Below, in pieces: positions 55,809 through 64,000 of a DNA stretch of 64,000 bases. Under the pieces are notes generated by a model. The model made no database searches, was not told the origin of the DNA, and saw only the letters and a program-made list of their open reading frames with translations. The position numbers and the translations under genes are program-made. The first letter of the stretch is position 1, and each line of letters begins with the position of its first letter. Source of the stretch: Nitrospira sp. GTDB lineage: Bacteria > Nitrospirota > Nitrospiria > Nitrospirales > Nitrospiraceae. The stretch spans positions 382,311 through 446,310 of the forward strand of contig SWDS01000002.1 of NCBI GenBank assembly GCA_005116745.1, given 5' to 3'.

Positions 55809-56700
55809 GTGCCCCCTTACAGTAAGACACCTTCACTCCAATCATTCTCCGCTGCACATCTGATCCTGGCCGGATGTACCGTCCTGCTGAGCCCCGGATG
55901 CGCCTGGCACCTGGGAGTTCCTCCCAAGGGAGAAACACTGCCCTCTACGGTCACCCTCGAGTCATCTCCTTCCAAAACCACCTCTGCGTCGCTGTCGAAA
56001 CTTCGCTTCAAAGCCCTGCTGCTCGATGGGAACGGCAATTTGTTTCTGGAGAGTGGCGAAGAGGTTCGGGTGCGCGTGGAAGTTGTCAATACCGGCTCAA
56101 GCCCGATCCAGAATGCCTCGGCCTCCCTCACCGGCACACCATCGGTTATCGAACAATTCCCGTCGACGACGCTGACGATCCCCTCGCTACAACCGGGAGA
56201 AACCAAGTCGCTGGAGTTCGTGGCAACCTTGCCCTCAAGCCTTCAACCGCAACAGGTCGAGATCCGTGTGTCCGTCACCGAATCAGGGGGAGCCGCTGCA
56301 CGGCGTCAGACGCTGCTGTTCATCATTCAGCCGGCTGGCGCGGGAGCCAACGGCATGGACCAGATCCCTGCTCCAGTCTCGGAGTTTCACCAACCCCAGG
56401 CCTACGTAGTCTCCATGGGAGCCAGTGTCTATCGCGATACGCACATCGCCTCCCGGCCCTATGCATCGAGAGAGCACCGCCACGGCCTATTCACCTAGCG
56501 ACCTCTTGAAAGGACTCCGAGGAGAAGCTGATACCAACCGCCGGCGAACTTGCCGGCTATGTGCGCCAAAAAGTCGCCTGGGCGGCGAAGACTCGGTTCA
56601 ATCAGGAGCAACGCCCCTGACTGCTTCCCCCACTCAAGCCGGATGACCGCCGCATCACTCATCTTAACCTCACTTCCTTTGCTCACCTCTTCCAAAGCGC
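55809..56700 (+). pseudogene. caspase-family (peptidase C14) lipoprotein gene, decayed
   Basis: The start (GTG 55809) encodes a lipobox LSPGC and a CARDB-like beta domain (SLSKLRFKALLLDGNGNLFLESGEEVRV onward). A caspase-like beginning follows (AYVVSMGASVYRDTHIASRPYAS). Directly after it the sequence jumps to EHRHGLFT, a segment that in caspase-family proteins lies near the end, then a TAG at 56496-56498. The other frames continue with LLKGLRGEAD and AGELAGYVRQKVAWAAKTRFNQEQRP. The region with the catalytic His and Cys is therefore gone and frames are shifted. This is a dead gene. Confidence 0.72.
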
Positions 56701-56769
56701 CCTAAATCTCTTCCACTATGCTGAACATATTGCCCGCCCTAACATCATGCCCATCATTATTTCGTGACA

Positions 56770-56802
56770 AAAAAGAGGGTGAGAAGTTACCTTCCCACCC
56801 TC
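56770..56802 (-). terminator. intrinsic terminator of the secreted repeat-protein gene
   Basis: On the minus strand a 12-bp stem (arms 56775-56786 and 56791-56802, 11 pairs matched) with a 4-base loop is followed by a run of six T. It lies about 60 bases past the stop of the gene ending at 56861. Confidence 0.88.
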
Positions 56803-56860
56803 CTTCAATCTGTCATCATCTCAGCAGAGGCGATGACTCGCCCCTGCTGAATCTCCACCC

Positions 56861-58699
56861 CTATGGGTTGGTGACTTGTAGCTGAATACTCCCTGTGTCG
56901 GTCATCGCTGGATTGATCGTGATCGTGTAGGTGTCCGTAGTCGCCAGGGTCACCGGACTCAGATTGAAGCTCCCAGCTGAGCTCGTGGCCCCAGCCTGTA
57001 AGACTCCACTCGGCGTGTAGAGGTTCACGGTCACGTTACCGAACTTATTGTTAGTGGCCTTGATCGTGACCTGTTGGTTCGCCGTGCCAGCAAACGTATA
57101 GCGGCCATTCTGACCGGCCCGGCTGATCATGATCATCCGAGACGCGGCATTCATCTTCAGCGAGTCCGCAACTTCTGTTGAGAGGGTCACCGTCATATTG
57201 CCAGTATAGGGTCCACCTGGACGGACGAGGACGGTATAGATCCCGGTCGTCGGCAAGGGATTGGGGACTTCGAGCGATCCACCCGCCGTACCAATCGCAG
57301 CTGAAGCGAGTGTGGTGCCCTCCTGACTCAAAACCGAAATGCTGCTCGACGTGAGCCCCACAGATGTGAGTCCGAGGCTCACCCATTGCCCGGCACTACC
57401 ATTAAACGTATACCGTGCTGTCTTGCCTGGCTTGTTGAGACTGACGATCGCCGGCGCTCCATCGAGCGCAATTGTGCCAGTGACTGGAGAAGACAGGGCG
57501 AGCGTGACGCTGCCTGTGTGGTTGCTGACTGGATCTACCACGATCGTGTAGCTACCCGACTCTGGCAATGCTGTGCTCGGATCGAGACTGCCGCCACTTG
57601 GACCAATCGTTGTTGACGCCAACTTGGTGCCATCCGGCTTCAACATCGACACGGTGCTCGATGCGATCGAGACCCCCGTGAGACCGAGATTCACCCACTG
57701 GCCCGCCGTCCCATTGAACGTATAGATCGCTCGTTGGCCCGGCACGGTCACTGTCGGCGTCACGGCCACTTGGTCGGTCATGATGGTACCGGTGAGGTCC
57801 GGCGCGTTGTAGAGCGCAAGCTTCACATTGCCCGTGTAACTCAGCTCCGGATCGATCAGGATGGCGTAAGTTCCGGAAGTCGGAAGAACTTGAGTATCGA
57901 GGACAGCCCCTGCACCTGCGAATGAGGTTGGCTGGCTTAGTGGGCTTCCGTCTGGTTTCAGGATGGCGACGTGCCCACTCCGGATGGTCACATCACTCAA
58001 CTGTAAGCTGACCGCTTGTCCGCCTGTGCCCGAGAAGGTATACCGTGCATTCTGGCCGCTGCGGCTGATGGGAATCGATACTGCCGATCCCTGAGGAACG
58101 ATTTCGCCCCCCAACTCGTTTGAAACCGTGATCGTGACTTTTCCTGTGTACCCACTCATCGGATCGAGGAAAATCGTATACGTGCCTGTCGCGGGCAATT
58201 CTTTGAGATCAACACTACTGCCGTTGATCTCGCTGGACGAAATCCAGGCAGCCCCTGAATCACCGGTCAGCTGATAGGATGACGTGGAGGTCTGGACCTG
58301 CGTCAGGGAGGAAGGTTCCCGATACATGGTCGCATAATAGTGTTTTACCGCAGAAGGCTGAGTGGCCACCGCCGTACCATCCGGCCCATGGACGAGGACT
58401 CTGAACTGTGTGAGGGTGACGCCACTGAAGCCGATATTGATCCGCTGGCCTGCCGTGCCATCAAAGGTCACTGAGCCTTTTTTACTTGGAGTCGAAATAG
58501 TCGCCGTCGTGGATTCTCCATTCACAGCGATGCGACCGTTGTACTCGATGTCCGCTGCCGCGACGCCGGACGGTGGAGCAGGATCTCCGGCGTAACTCCT
58601 CTCGGTAGCAGGACTGGAAATGATTCCCGCTGACGCAAGCAGAAAAGTCGCTGTTGCCACTGGTACTCGGCACTTCACCCACGGCCATAGGCTGTCCAT
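56861..58699 (-). CDS. secreted protein of five PPC-like repeats
   Basis: A 612-residue exported protein. The signal peptide (VATATFLLASAGIISSPATE) is followed by about five repeats of roughly 105 residues, each with a TARYTFNGTAGQWVSLGL-type strand, a VSMLKPDGTKLAS segment and an SGSYTIVVDPVSNHTG ending. The pattern resembles pre-peptidase C-terminal (PPC) domains. Each repeat is likely a beta-sandwich, and no catalytic domain is present. An adhesion or scaffold role is a guess. The start at 58699 is used because AGGAGGG lies seven bases upstream; the frame extends to 58747 without such a site. Confidence 0.78.
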   Translation of the reverse strand: MDSLWPWVKCRVPVATATFLLASAGIISSPATERSYAGDPAPPSGVAAADIEYNGRIAVNGESTTATISTPSKKGSVTFDGTAGQRINIGFSGVTLTQFRVLVHGPDGTAVATQPSAVKHYYATMYREPSSLTQVQTSTSSYQLTGDSGAAWISSSEINGSSVDLKELPATGTYTIFLDPMSGYTGKVTITVSNELGGEIVPQGSAVSIPISRSGQNARYTFSGTGGQAVSLQLSDVTIRSGHVAILKPDGSPLSQPTSFAGAGAVLDTQVLPTSGTYAILIDPELSYTGNVKLALYNAPDLTGTIMTDQVAVTPTVTVPGQRAIYTFNGTAGQWVNLGLTGVSIASSTVSMLKPDGTKLASTTIGPSGGSLDPSTALPESGSYTIVVDPVSNHTGSVTLALSSPVTGTIALDGAPAIVSLNKPGKTARYTFNGSAGQWVSLGLTSVGLTSSSISVLSQEGTTLASAAIGTAGGSLEVPNPLPTTGIYTVLVRPGGPYTGNMTVTLSTEVADSLKMNAASRMIMISRAGQNGRYTFAGTANQQVTIKATNNKFGNVTVNLYTPSGVLQAGATSSAGSFNLSPVTLATTDTYTITINPAMTDTGSIQLQVTNP

Positions 58700-58994
58700 A
58701 GTCGCCCTCCTATTGATAAAAACCGACGGCTCTTGGTGGTATGTCACCTCGTGTGAGTTGGTATACAGATATGTAGGCTAACGCGCGAACTCTACCCTCT
58801 TTTGTGTCCATGACGCAATCCCCTTAGGCTCCTATTCAATGATTGTCTGTACCATCCCCCCAAATGAGGGGATCAGATCCATGGAGGTTCTGCACGTCAC
58901 TTCCATCAGATGTAGAGGAACTATATGGGGCTAGCCAAGCAAAGAAGAACGAGACCGGGATAGACAGCTGTGCGCATGCAATCAGACTGGGAGC

Positions 58995-59032
58995 AAAAAA
59001 AAGAGGGTGGAGAGTTGCCTCTCCACCCTTCT
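58995..59032 (-). terminator. intrinsic terminator of the cytochrome c gene
   Basis: On the minus strand a 12-bp stem (arms 59003-59014 and 59019-59030) with a 4-base loop is followed by eight T. It is close in sequence to the terminator at 56770-56802. Confidence 0.88.
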
Positions 59033-59061
59033 CTTGTGACTCACCAGAAGCTTCTCAGCAA

Positions 59062-59508
59062 CTACTCGCCCTTACAGAAGCTCCGCTCATAGTTGATGAC
59101 CGACCAGGCTTCTTCTTCCGTGATCGCAGCAGGGATCAAGGACACCATCCCCGTTCCGGGGCTGCCGTTCTTAATAACCCAGAAGAGTTCACCATCTTTC
59201 CGTTTCTTATGGAACTTGCAGTTGGTGAAATCCCGCGGGCTTGGACTCAGGATCTTCCCAGCTTCACCTTGACCGTCCCCGAGCTTACCATGACAATTGA
59301 AGCATGTGCCCTTCCCCTCGTAAATCGCCTTGCCTTTGGCAAGACTCTCGGGAGTGGACGCAACCGGATTCTTCACCGCTTTGGCATCGGCCATCTGATC
59401 CGGCGGAACGCGAGGCTTCAACGGCTCTTTTTCTTCAGCCCCAACGACTGAGACCGAGAGAAACATCACTGCTGCTGCGATACTTAAAAACTTGGACAGA
59501 TACCCCAT
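59062..59508 (-). CDS. periplasmic monohaem cytochrome c
   Basis: A 148-residue exported protein: a signal peptide ends at VVGAEE, then GKAIYEGKGTCFNCHGKLGDGQG carries the single haem motif CFNCH. A later SPGTGMVSLIPAAI segment supplies a methionine as the likely sixth ligand, and the C-terminal helix EEEAWSVINYERSF is typical of class I cytochromes c. It would shuttle electrons in the periplasm. AGGAGG precedes the start; a strong promoter and a terminator bracket it as a single-gene unit. Confidence 0.92.
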   Translation of the reverse strand: MGYLSKFLSIAAAVMFLSVSVVGAEEKEPLKPRVPPDQMADAKAVKNPVASTPESLAKGKAIYEGKGTCFNCHGKLGDGQGEAGKILSPSPRDFTNCKFHKKRKDGELFWVIKNGSPGTGMVSLIPAAITEEEAWSVINYERSFCKGE

Positions 59509-59604
59509 TACACGTCCTCCTTTGTGTTGGACCCACTGAGCTGGAGTGACACCCCAGATTGCCGACTCGTCTTCGCAATTTTCAAGAGCCAGTTAAACGC
59601 TCGA

Positions 59605-59634
59605 ACTATACCAATGCCCTTGAATTTCTGTCAA
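59605..59634 (-). promoter_or_regulatory. sigma-70-type promoter of the cytochrome c gene
   Basis: On the minus strand TTGACA (59629-59634), an 18-base spacer and TATAGT (59605-59610). Transcription would start near 59598, leaving a leader of about 90 bases. The remaining 270 bases toward the RodZ-like gene hold no convincing gene. Confidence 0.68.
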
Positions 59635-59905
59635 GAAAACATCCCCCTCTCTATCGCTCATCTTGCACTCACTCCCGTCTCCTTCTGACCGAAAGAAGAT
59701 CAAACCTCGTGCCAATATGAACTCAAAAAGAGACAAGCAAATGTCGGCACTTATGTGGTTCACCGTAGGCTCATTCCAGATTTTCATGGATTTCGTGACA
59801 CCTTTGCGCCTCACCCACTCCATCCACGCCTCATGGGCATCGGTGGCAACACAAGCGTGCTTTATTGACGGGAAACAGAAATGACGAAAGAGGTGAGACG
59901 AAGGG

Positions 59906-60826
59906 CTACCGCTTTAGCACGATGTCCCGAGCGACTTTGCCGCTTGGGCCGAAGGGCTTTTGAGGTTTGCCGTTGAGTTCGGCCTTGACTCCCCCGGCGT
60001 TCCCAAGGGTCAAGATGAATTGGTCCTGTCCCTTCCAATGAGCTTTTTCGCCAGGCCGGAGCAATGACTCTTGAGGACTCCCGTTATCAATCTGCACAAC
60101 GACCCAGCTCAACTCCGTCGCTTCCAGGTCTAATGCCAGCTGGCCGTCCACAACAGTCTCCGTTGCGTTCAATGCTATTCCAGCTAACGGGCCATCGCTT
60201 CCGGGAGAGGCCATCACAACCGTTTCCGGCTCTGATCGTGAGACTGCACTAGCAGATGCGACAGGTTCCTGTCTCGGCAGGGTGTCAACTGTTGTCTTTG
60301 GGGCTCCGGCATGCATCTCGGTCGGTTTCGGAACCTCGGCGGGACGTTCGGGCTCACGGGCCGTTGCGGACGGAATTTCTTTCGCCGATTGGGTCGTGCG
60401 TTTCGTCGCCGAACCTTGCTCAGCAGTCCCACGCCGAAAGACCGATGATTGCTCTCGGCTGAGGAGAAAAATCAGCGTCAGAACGGCGATACTGATCGCA
60501 ATCGTCACGGCTTTCCGATTAGACTGGCGTTTCCGGTCTTCTTCAATCTGTCGCACCTTGAGCCGCTCACGCTCATCCTGTTTTTCGTAAAAAGATCCGG
60601 CAGATTGGATAAAGCGATGAATCGCATCTTCCTCATCCAAGCCCAGCGATCGGGCGTAGGAACGGACAAACCCCTTTGCGAAGACTTGATCGGGTAACTT
60701 GGCGAAATTCCCGTCCTCGAGCGCCTTGACGAAATCCGTGCGAATGCGGGTTTTCGAGGCCACCTCGTCAACCGTCAACCCTTTCGTCTCTCGGACTTGC
60801 TTGAAAAATTCTCCAACCGACTCCAT
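59906..60826 (-). CDS. RodZ-like protein with N-terminal HTH
   Basis: A 306-residue protein: an N-terminal helix-turn-helix (GEFFKQVRETKGLTVDEVASKTRI, then PDQVFAKGFVRSYARSLGLD) is followed by a charged stretch, one membrane helix (VTIAISIAVLTLIFLLS, about 112-128), a Pro/Thr-rich periplasmic linker and a C-terminal beta domain (DUF4115-like, LELEATELSWVVVQID onward). RodZ links MreB to the membrane and cell-wall machinery. The start has a GGAG site; it is last in the operon, seven bases after the TPR gene. Confidence 0.88.
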   Translation of the reverse strand: MESVGEFFKQVRETKGLTVDEVASKTRIRTDFVKALEDGNFAKLPDQVFAKGFVRSYARSLGLDEEDAIHRFIQSAGSFYEKQDERERLKVRQIEEDRKRQSNRKAVTIAISIAVLTLIFLLSREQSSVFRRGTAEQGSATKRTTQSAKEIPSATAREPERPAEVPKPTEMHAGAPKTTVDTLPRQEPVASASAVSRSEPETVVMASPGSDGPLAGIALNATETVVDGQLALDLEATELSWVVVQIDNGSPQESLLRPGEKAHWKGQDQFILTLGNAGGVKAELNGKPQKPFGPSGKVARDIVLKR

Positions 60827-60833
60827 AAGTCTC

Positions 60834-61517
60834 CTACTTCACTCGCGTCAAGAGCTCCGCTGCCGCCACCGCCAGCTCTCCACCACTCTTATCTAAGGTT
60901 GCTACTTTCTTGAGAATGTCACGGGCTCTGGTCATATAGCCCATTTTATAGTACACCCGACCGAGCTCAAGGTGCGTCATCGCAGGTGGGACACTTGGAG
61001 GACTCGCTGATACGGCATCTTCCAACGCCTCCATCGAACCCTGAAGATCACCCTGGTGAGCCAGCGCACGGCCGAGATGAAACCGAGCGAGGTCCGGTGT
61101 CGGATAGAGAGGATTGGCCAGCGCCTGCCGGTAGAATTGAATCGCCTCGTCCCACCGATCCTGATTGGCCAACACTTGCCCTAGATACGTCTGCGCTTCG
61201 GAGTAGGTTTCATCGGCCTTGATCGCCGCCCGGAATTGCTCTTCTGCGTAAGACAACTTGCCTTGCAGCGCATACACGTGTCCCAGCGCGTACCGCGCCT
61301 CCTTATTGGCCGGATTCAACTGGACGGACTTCTGAAACGAGACGAAGGCCTGTTGGCGATCTCCCGGGAGACTCGCAACACCTTCTTGATAATGCCCTTG
61401 CGATTTTTGCATCAGGTCTTTGTCGGTCGCGCAGCCACCTAGGAGACTGAGGAGGCCTACACAGACCAGCAAGCGATAGGCTCGCTGCCGACCGAAGATC
61501 CAATTGCCTCTGATCAT
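60834..61517 (-). CDS. TPR-repeat lipoprotein
   Basis: A 227-residue lipoprotein: lipobox LGGC (Cys29). About four to five TPR units follow: QAFVSFQKSVQLNPANKEARYALGHVY, LSYAEEQFRAAIKADETYSEAQTYLGQVL, and so on, ending with a helix. It resembles PilF/PilW- or NlpI-type lipoproteins but no specific family can be named. It overlaps the PfkB gene by 4 bases (ATGA), indicating coupled translation. Confidence 0.82.
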   Translation of the reverse strand: MIRGNWIFGRQRAYRLLVCVGLLSLLGGCATDKDLMQKSQGHYQEGVASLPGDRQQAFVSFQKSVQLNPANKEARYALGHVYALQGKLSYAEEQFRAAIKADETYSEAQTYLGQVLANQDRWDEAIQFYRQALANPLYPTPDLARFHLGRALAHQGDLQGSMEALEDAVSASPPSVPPAMTHLELGRVYYKMGYMTRARDILKKVATLDKSGGELAVAAAELLTRVK

Positions 61518-62428
61518 CGAACATCCTCAAAATGCGTGAGCCGCTTAAACTCGGCGAACCGGGCCTGAATCTCTTTGTAATCCAGGATTCGTAATCGGTC
61601 AAGACTAAAGGATTCTACGGTAAATGACGCCATCACACTCCCAAAGATAATGGCTTGTCGCATGGCCTCCGGAGACCGGTTTCCTGTCGCCGCCAAGTAG
61701 CCCAAAAATCCACCGGCAAAGGTATCTCCGGCGCCGGTCGGATCCCGTACGTCTTCGAGCGGAAAGGCTGGCGCACCGAAAATCTGTTGTTCGTTGAACA
61801 TGAGCACACCATACTCGCCCCGCTTGACGATGAGATGCTTCGGCCCTCGGGAAAGCACGAGCTTGGCCACTTTCATCAGATTGGAATTCTGGCCCAATGC
61901 GCGCGCCTCACCATCGTTGATGATCAGCACATCCACCTTCTCCAATACCTTCCAAAGCGCATCGCGCTGGCCGTTGATCCAAAAATTCATGGTGTCGCAG
62001 GCTACCAACCCAGGACGTTTCACTTTATGCAACACGTCGAGTTGAAGCTCCGGGTGGATATTCCCCAGGAACAGCACGTCCGGCGAGAGATAGGCTTCAG
62101 GAATCTGAGGACGAAATGTTTCGAACACGTTGAGTTGCGTATCCAAGGTATGCGCTTCGTTCAGCTGATGCGTGTATTCCCCCTTCCAACGAAAGGTGGC
62201 CCCGGGGCGCTGTTCAAGACCCGTGAGATCAATCCCACGGCTTTTCAGAAACGCAATATGCTGTTGGGGGAAATCCTCTCCGACGACGGCAATGAGCGCG
62301 ACGGACGTGAAGAAACTGGCCGCCGTCGAAAAATAGGTGGCTGACCCCCCAAGAATCTCGGTTCCTTCGCCGAACGGCGTTTTGACCGTATCAAGCGCAA
62401 CTGATCCCACGACTAACAGCTTCCCCAT
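61514..62428 (-). CDS. PfkB-family carbohydrate/nucleoside kinase
   Basis: A 304-residue kinase: N-terminal LLVVGSVALDTVKTPFG and GGSATYFSTAASFF, and the C-terminal signature DPTGAGDTFAGGFLGYLA with the catalytic Asp. It phosphorylates a sugar or nucleoside. It is encoded 2 bases after the mtnP gene, so a role in salvage of adenosine or a pentose related to methylthioadenosine metabolism is possible, which is inference. Confidence 0.87.
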   Translation of the reverse strand: MGKLLVVGSVALDTVKTPFGEGTEILGGSATYFSTAASFFTSVALIAVVGEDFPQQHIAFLKSRGIDLTGLEQRPGATFRWKGEYTHQLNEAHTLDTQLNVFETFRPQIPEAYLSPDVLFLGNIHPELQLDVLHKVKRPGLVACDTMNFWINGQRDALWKVLEKVDVLIINDGEARALGQNSNLMKVAKLVLSRGPKHLIVKRGEYGVLMFNEQQIFGAPAFPLEDVRDPTGAGDTFAGGFLGYLAATGNRSPEAMRQAIIFGSVMASFTVESFSLDRLRILDYKEIQARFAEFKRLTHFEDVR

Positions 62429-62430
62429 GG

Positions 62431-63330
62431 CTAACGAACTCCTTTCTTTAGTGACAGCGCACGGTCAATGAGCAGGGAGAGTTTCTTCCTGGCAGCTGAA
62501 GAAATTCGATTCGGCGCCGTCAGAATGGCACTATCCAATGCCCGATGACAAGGGCACTCGATAGGGTTGGTGAATGCGGGCATCACCGCGCGCAGGATCT
62601 GTTTGGCCAACACGACGTTCCGATGAAGCGTCCCCAACACCGCCTCCACGGTGACCGCTTCTTCTGTCTCATGCCAACAATCATAATCGGTCACCAGCGC
62701 CAAGGTCGCGTAACAGAGCTCTGCCTCACGGGCCAATTTCGCTTCGGGCATATTGGTCATCCCGATTACATCGACGCCCCATTGCCGATAGAGGCGTGAT
62801 TCGGCTTTCGTTGAAAACTGCGGACCTTCCATGCAGAGATAGGTCCCACCGCGATGCAGATGGGCGCCGACGTGTTCTCCAGCCGTCAGAAGAGCCTGTC
62901 TCAGTTCGGCACAGATCGGCTCACCGAAGGCGACGTGCGCCACGATTCCGTCGTCAAAGAATGTCGAGACACGCCGTTTGGTCAGGTCGATAAACTGGTC
63001 TGGGACAGCGACGTCGCCCGGCTGAATCGATTCCTTCATGCTACCGACCGCGCTGACCGAAATCACATGGGATACCCCCAGAGACTTGAGCGCAAAAATG
63101 TTCGCACGGTAGTTGATCTCGCTCGGATTCAACACATGGCCGCGCCCATGCCGTGAAAGAAAGGCAACTCGAATCCCTTCAAGTGACCCCACAGTAATCG
63201 CATCGGACGGCGCTCCAAAAGGCGTACGAACTCGGACTGACCGAGCGGAAGTGAGCCCTTCAATGTCATAGAGTCCACTGCCTCCGATCACCCCAACGGT
63301 CACCCGCTTATCCTGTTTTTTTGTCTTCAT
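62431..63330 (-). CDS. mtnP: S-methyl-5'-thioadenosine phosphorylase
   Basis: A 299-residue enzyme: it opens VGVIGGSGLYDIEGL, with RVRTPFGAPSDAI, FLSRHGRGHVLNPSEINYRANI, YLCMEGPQFSTKAESRLYRQWGVDVIGMTNMPEAKLAREAELCY and ALVTDYDCWHETEE, all in the order of MTA phosphorylases. It splits methylthioadenosine into adenine and methylthioribose-1-phosphate in the cytoplasm. It lies 13 bases after miaA, both linked to tRNA modification or adenosine-derived metabolism. Confidence 0.95.
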   Translation of the reverse strand: MKTKKQDKRVTVGVIGGSGLYDIEGLTSARSVRVRTPFGAPSDAITVGSLEGIRVAFLSRHGRGHVLNPSEINYRANIFALKSLGVSHVISVSAVGSMKESIQPGDVAVPDQFIDLTKRRVSTFFDDGIVAHVAFGEPICAELRQALLTAGEHVGAHLHRGGTYLCMEGPQFSTKAESRLYRQWGVDVIGMTNMPEAKLAREAELCYATLALVTDYDCWHETEEAVTVEAVLGTLHRNVVLAKQILRAVMPAFTNPIECPCHRALDSAILTAPNRISSAARKKLSLLIDRALSLKKGVR

Positions 63331-63343
63331 GCTGATCCTTTTA

Positions 63344-64000
63344 CTAAGAGGCTGGCGGCACTACAGCAAGCGGTTTCTGTTGTCCCAGTGTGCACATAAA
63401 TTGCTCGATACGTGCGATCACTCGTTCCGCCGTCCGCTCATAGGGCTCATTGTCGTCGATCAATAGCCACGCAACTCCCACTTCGCTTCGAAACCAGGTC
63501 ATCTGCCGTTTCGCAAAATGTCTCGTGTCGCGCTTGAACCGACGCACCATTTCGGCGTAATCGTACTCATTCGCCAAATAGGCTCCGATCTGGCGATAGC
63601 CGAGACCTTTCATCGAACCGAGCTCGCGCCCATATCCCCGATCAAGCAATGCTCGAGTCTCTTCTACCATTCCATGCGTCAACTGCCAATCGATTCGTTC
63701 CTCGATCCTTCGATACAGGGTCTCTTTTCTACGCTCAAGGCCGATCAGAAGAGCGGAAAACGAAGCCTCCTGAAACCTGTGTTCGGCCTGCATGGTCGAC
63801 AGGGGGCGGCCCGATAGCCGATAGACTTCTATCGCCCGCATGACTTTGGATTCATCGTTTGGGTGTAATCGTGCTGCTGTTTCGGGGTCAATGCGCATCA
63901 GCTCTGCATAGAGACCGTCTCGCCCCCGTTCATCTCTCAATTTCTTGAGATCTCCCCGTACCTGAAGATCGGCCTGGGGCGCTGGACATAACCCCCGCAC
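63344..64000 (-). CDS. miaA: tRNA dimethylallyltransferase (partial, 5' end outside the window)
   Basis: The last 218 residues of MiaA: LRDERGRDGLYAELMRIDPETAARLHPNDESKVMRAIEVYRLSGRPLS is the conserved substrate-tRNA region. DRGYGRELGSMKGLGYRQIGAYL and the end region KRDTRHFAKRQMTWFRSE complete it. The enzyme adds a dimethylallyl group to A37 of tRNAs. The N-terminal ATP-binding part lies beyond position 64000. It is the first visible gene of the operon that runs to the RodZ-like gene. Confidence 0.94.
   Translation of the reverse strand: MRGLCPAPQADLQVRGDLKKLRDERGRDGLYAELMRIDPETAARLHPNDESKVMRAIEVYRLSGRPLSTMQAEHRFQEASFSALLIGLERRKETLYRRIEERIDWQLTHGMVEETRALLDRGYGRELGSMKGLGYRQIGAYLANEYDYAEMVRRFKRDTRHFAKRQMTWFRSEVGVAWLLIDDNEPYERTAERVIARIEQFMCTLGQQKPLAVVPPAS

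Noticed and set aside
59593-59884. Frames on both strands between the cytochrome c and RodZ-like genes
   Set aside because: Both overlap each other and the minus-strand one overlaps the cytochrome promoter. Neither has a good ribosome site or a recognisable motif.
1-64000. tRNA, rRNA, riboswitch or phage attachment sites
   Set aside because: I scanned the gaps for cloverleaf-like and conserved RNA sequences and saw none that I could support. A tRNAscan and Infernal run would settle this.

Overview
The window looks like a chromosomal segment of a Gram-negative, moderately GC-rich bacterium, most likely a Nitrospira-type member of the Nitrospirota. That reading rests on outer-membrane lipoproteins, bactofilin, a RodZ-like protein, c-type cytochromes, sigma-54-type promoters, and the overall style of the genes and intergenic repeats. 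No rRNA, tRNA or nitrite-oxidation gene is present, so the assignment is inference.

Layout. 0-2.5 kb: degraded gene ends, a lipoprotein, and a monothiol glutaredoxin-BolA pair. 2.7-7.3 kb: a signalling operon with a stand-alone receiver, a histidine kinase fused to a Rossmann domain, a Cache-HAMP-PAS kinase and a periplasmic one-haem sensor-like protein. 7.4-11.5 kb: AI-2E-type permease, bactofilin and a bifunctional class A penicillin-binding protein. 11.8-28.5 kb: one giant 4739-residue surface protein (LEPRxLL-like start, DUF4347, LamG and C-type-lectin-like modules, cadherin/VCBS-type repeats, a delta-60 repeat array and a C-terminal membrane anchor). Behind it lies the N-terminally truncated remnant of a related gene. 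28.8-31.4 kb: VapBC, a truncated WYL protein and small secreted proteins.

31.5-36.8 kb is mostly housekeeping: a haem-binding-barrel protein, a soluble transhydrogenase-like flavoprotein, a YbaK-type deacylase, a Tim44-like protein and a SEC-C protein. 36.9-39.7 kb is an accessory patch with a secreted protein gene, two decayed copies of its 3' end, a zinc-ribbon gene behind a sigma-54-type promoter with six TGACA boxes, and a paralogue of the small secreted protein at 30.2 kb. 39.7-44.1 kb holds a TIR-NACHT-transmembrane protein (candidate anti-phage effector). Beside it are an rlmI-like methyltransferase gene and a broken duplicate of its 3' end flanking an orphan Phd-like antitoxin.

44.3-50.3 kb: a thiamine-diphosphate decarboxylase, then a four-gene operon (GpgS-like transferase, second glycosyltransferase, channel-type membrane protein, MpgP/GpgP-type phosphatase) that probably makes glucosylglycerate or a related compatible solute. 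50.4-55.2 kb: a PIN toxin-antitoxin pair and a four-lipoprotein cluster (LPP20, LpoB-like, COG3014-like, LPP20-like) interrupted by an intergenic repeat. 55.3-59.6 kb: a caspase-family pseudogene, a secreted repeat protein and a monohaem cytochrome c, the last two followed by strong terminators. 59.9-64 kb: a tight operon of miaA (partial), mtnP, a PfkB kinase, a TPR lipoprotein and a RodZ-like protein.

The best candidates for undescribed biology are the DUF4347 giant protein with its possible His/Cys dyad, the TIR-NACHT-membrane protein, the sigma-54/TGACA-controlled zinc-ribbon gene in a duplicating secreted-protein patch, and the solute operon with a built-in channel gene.
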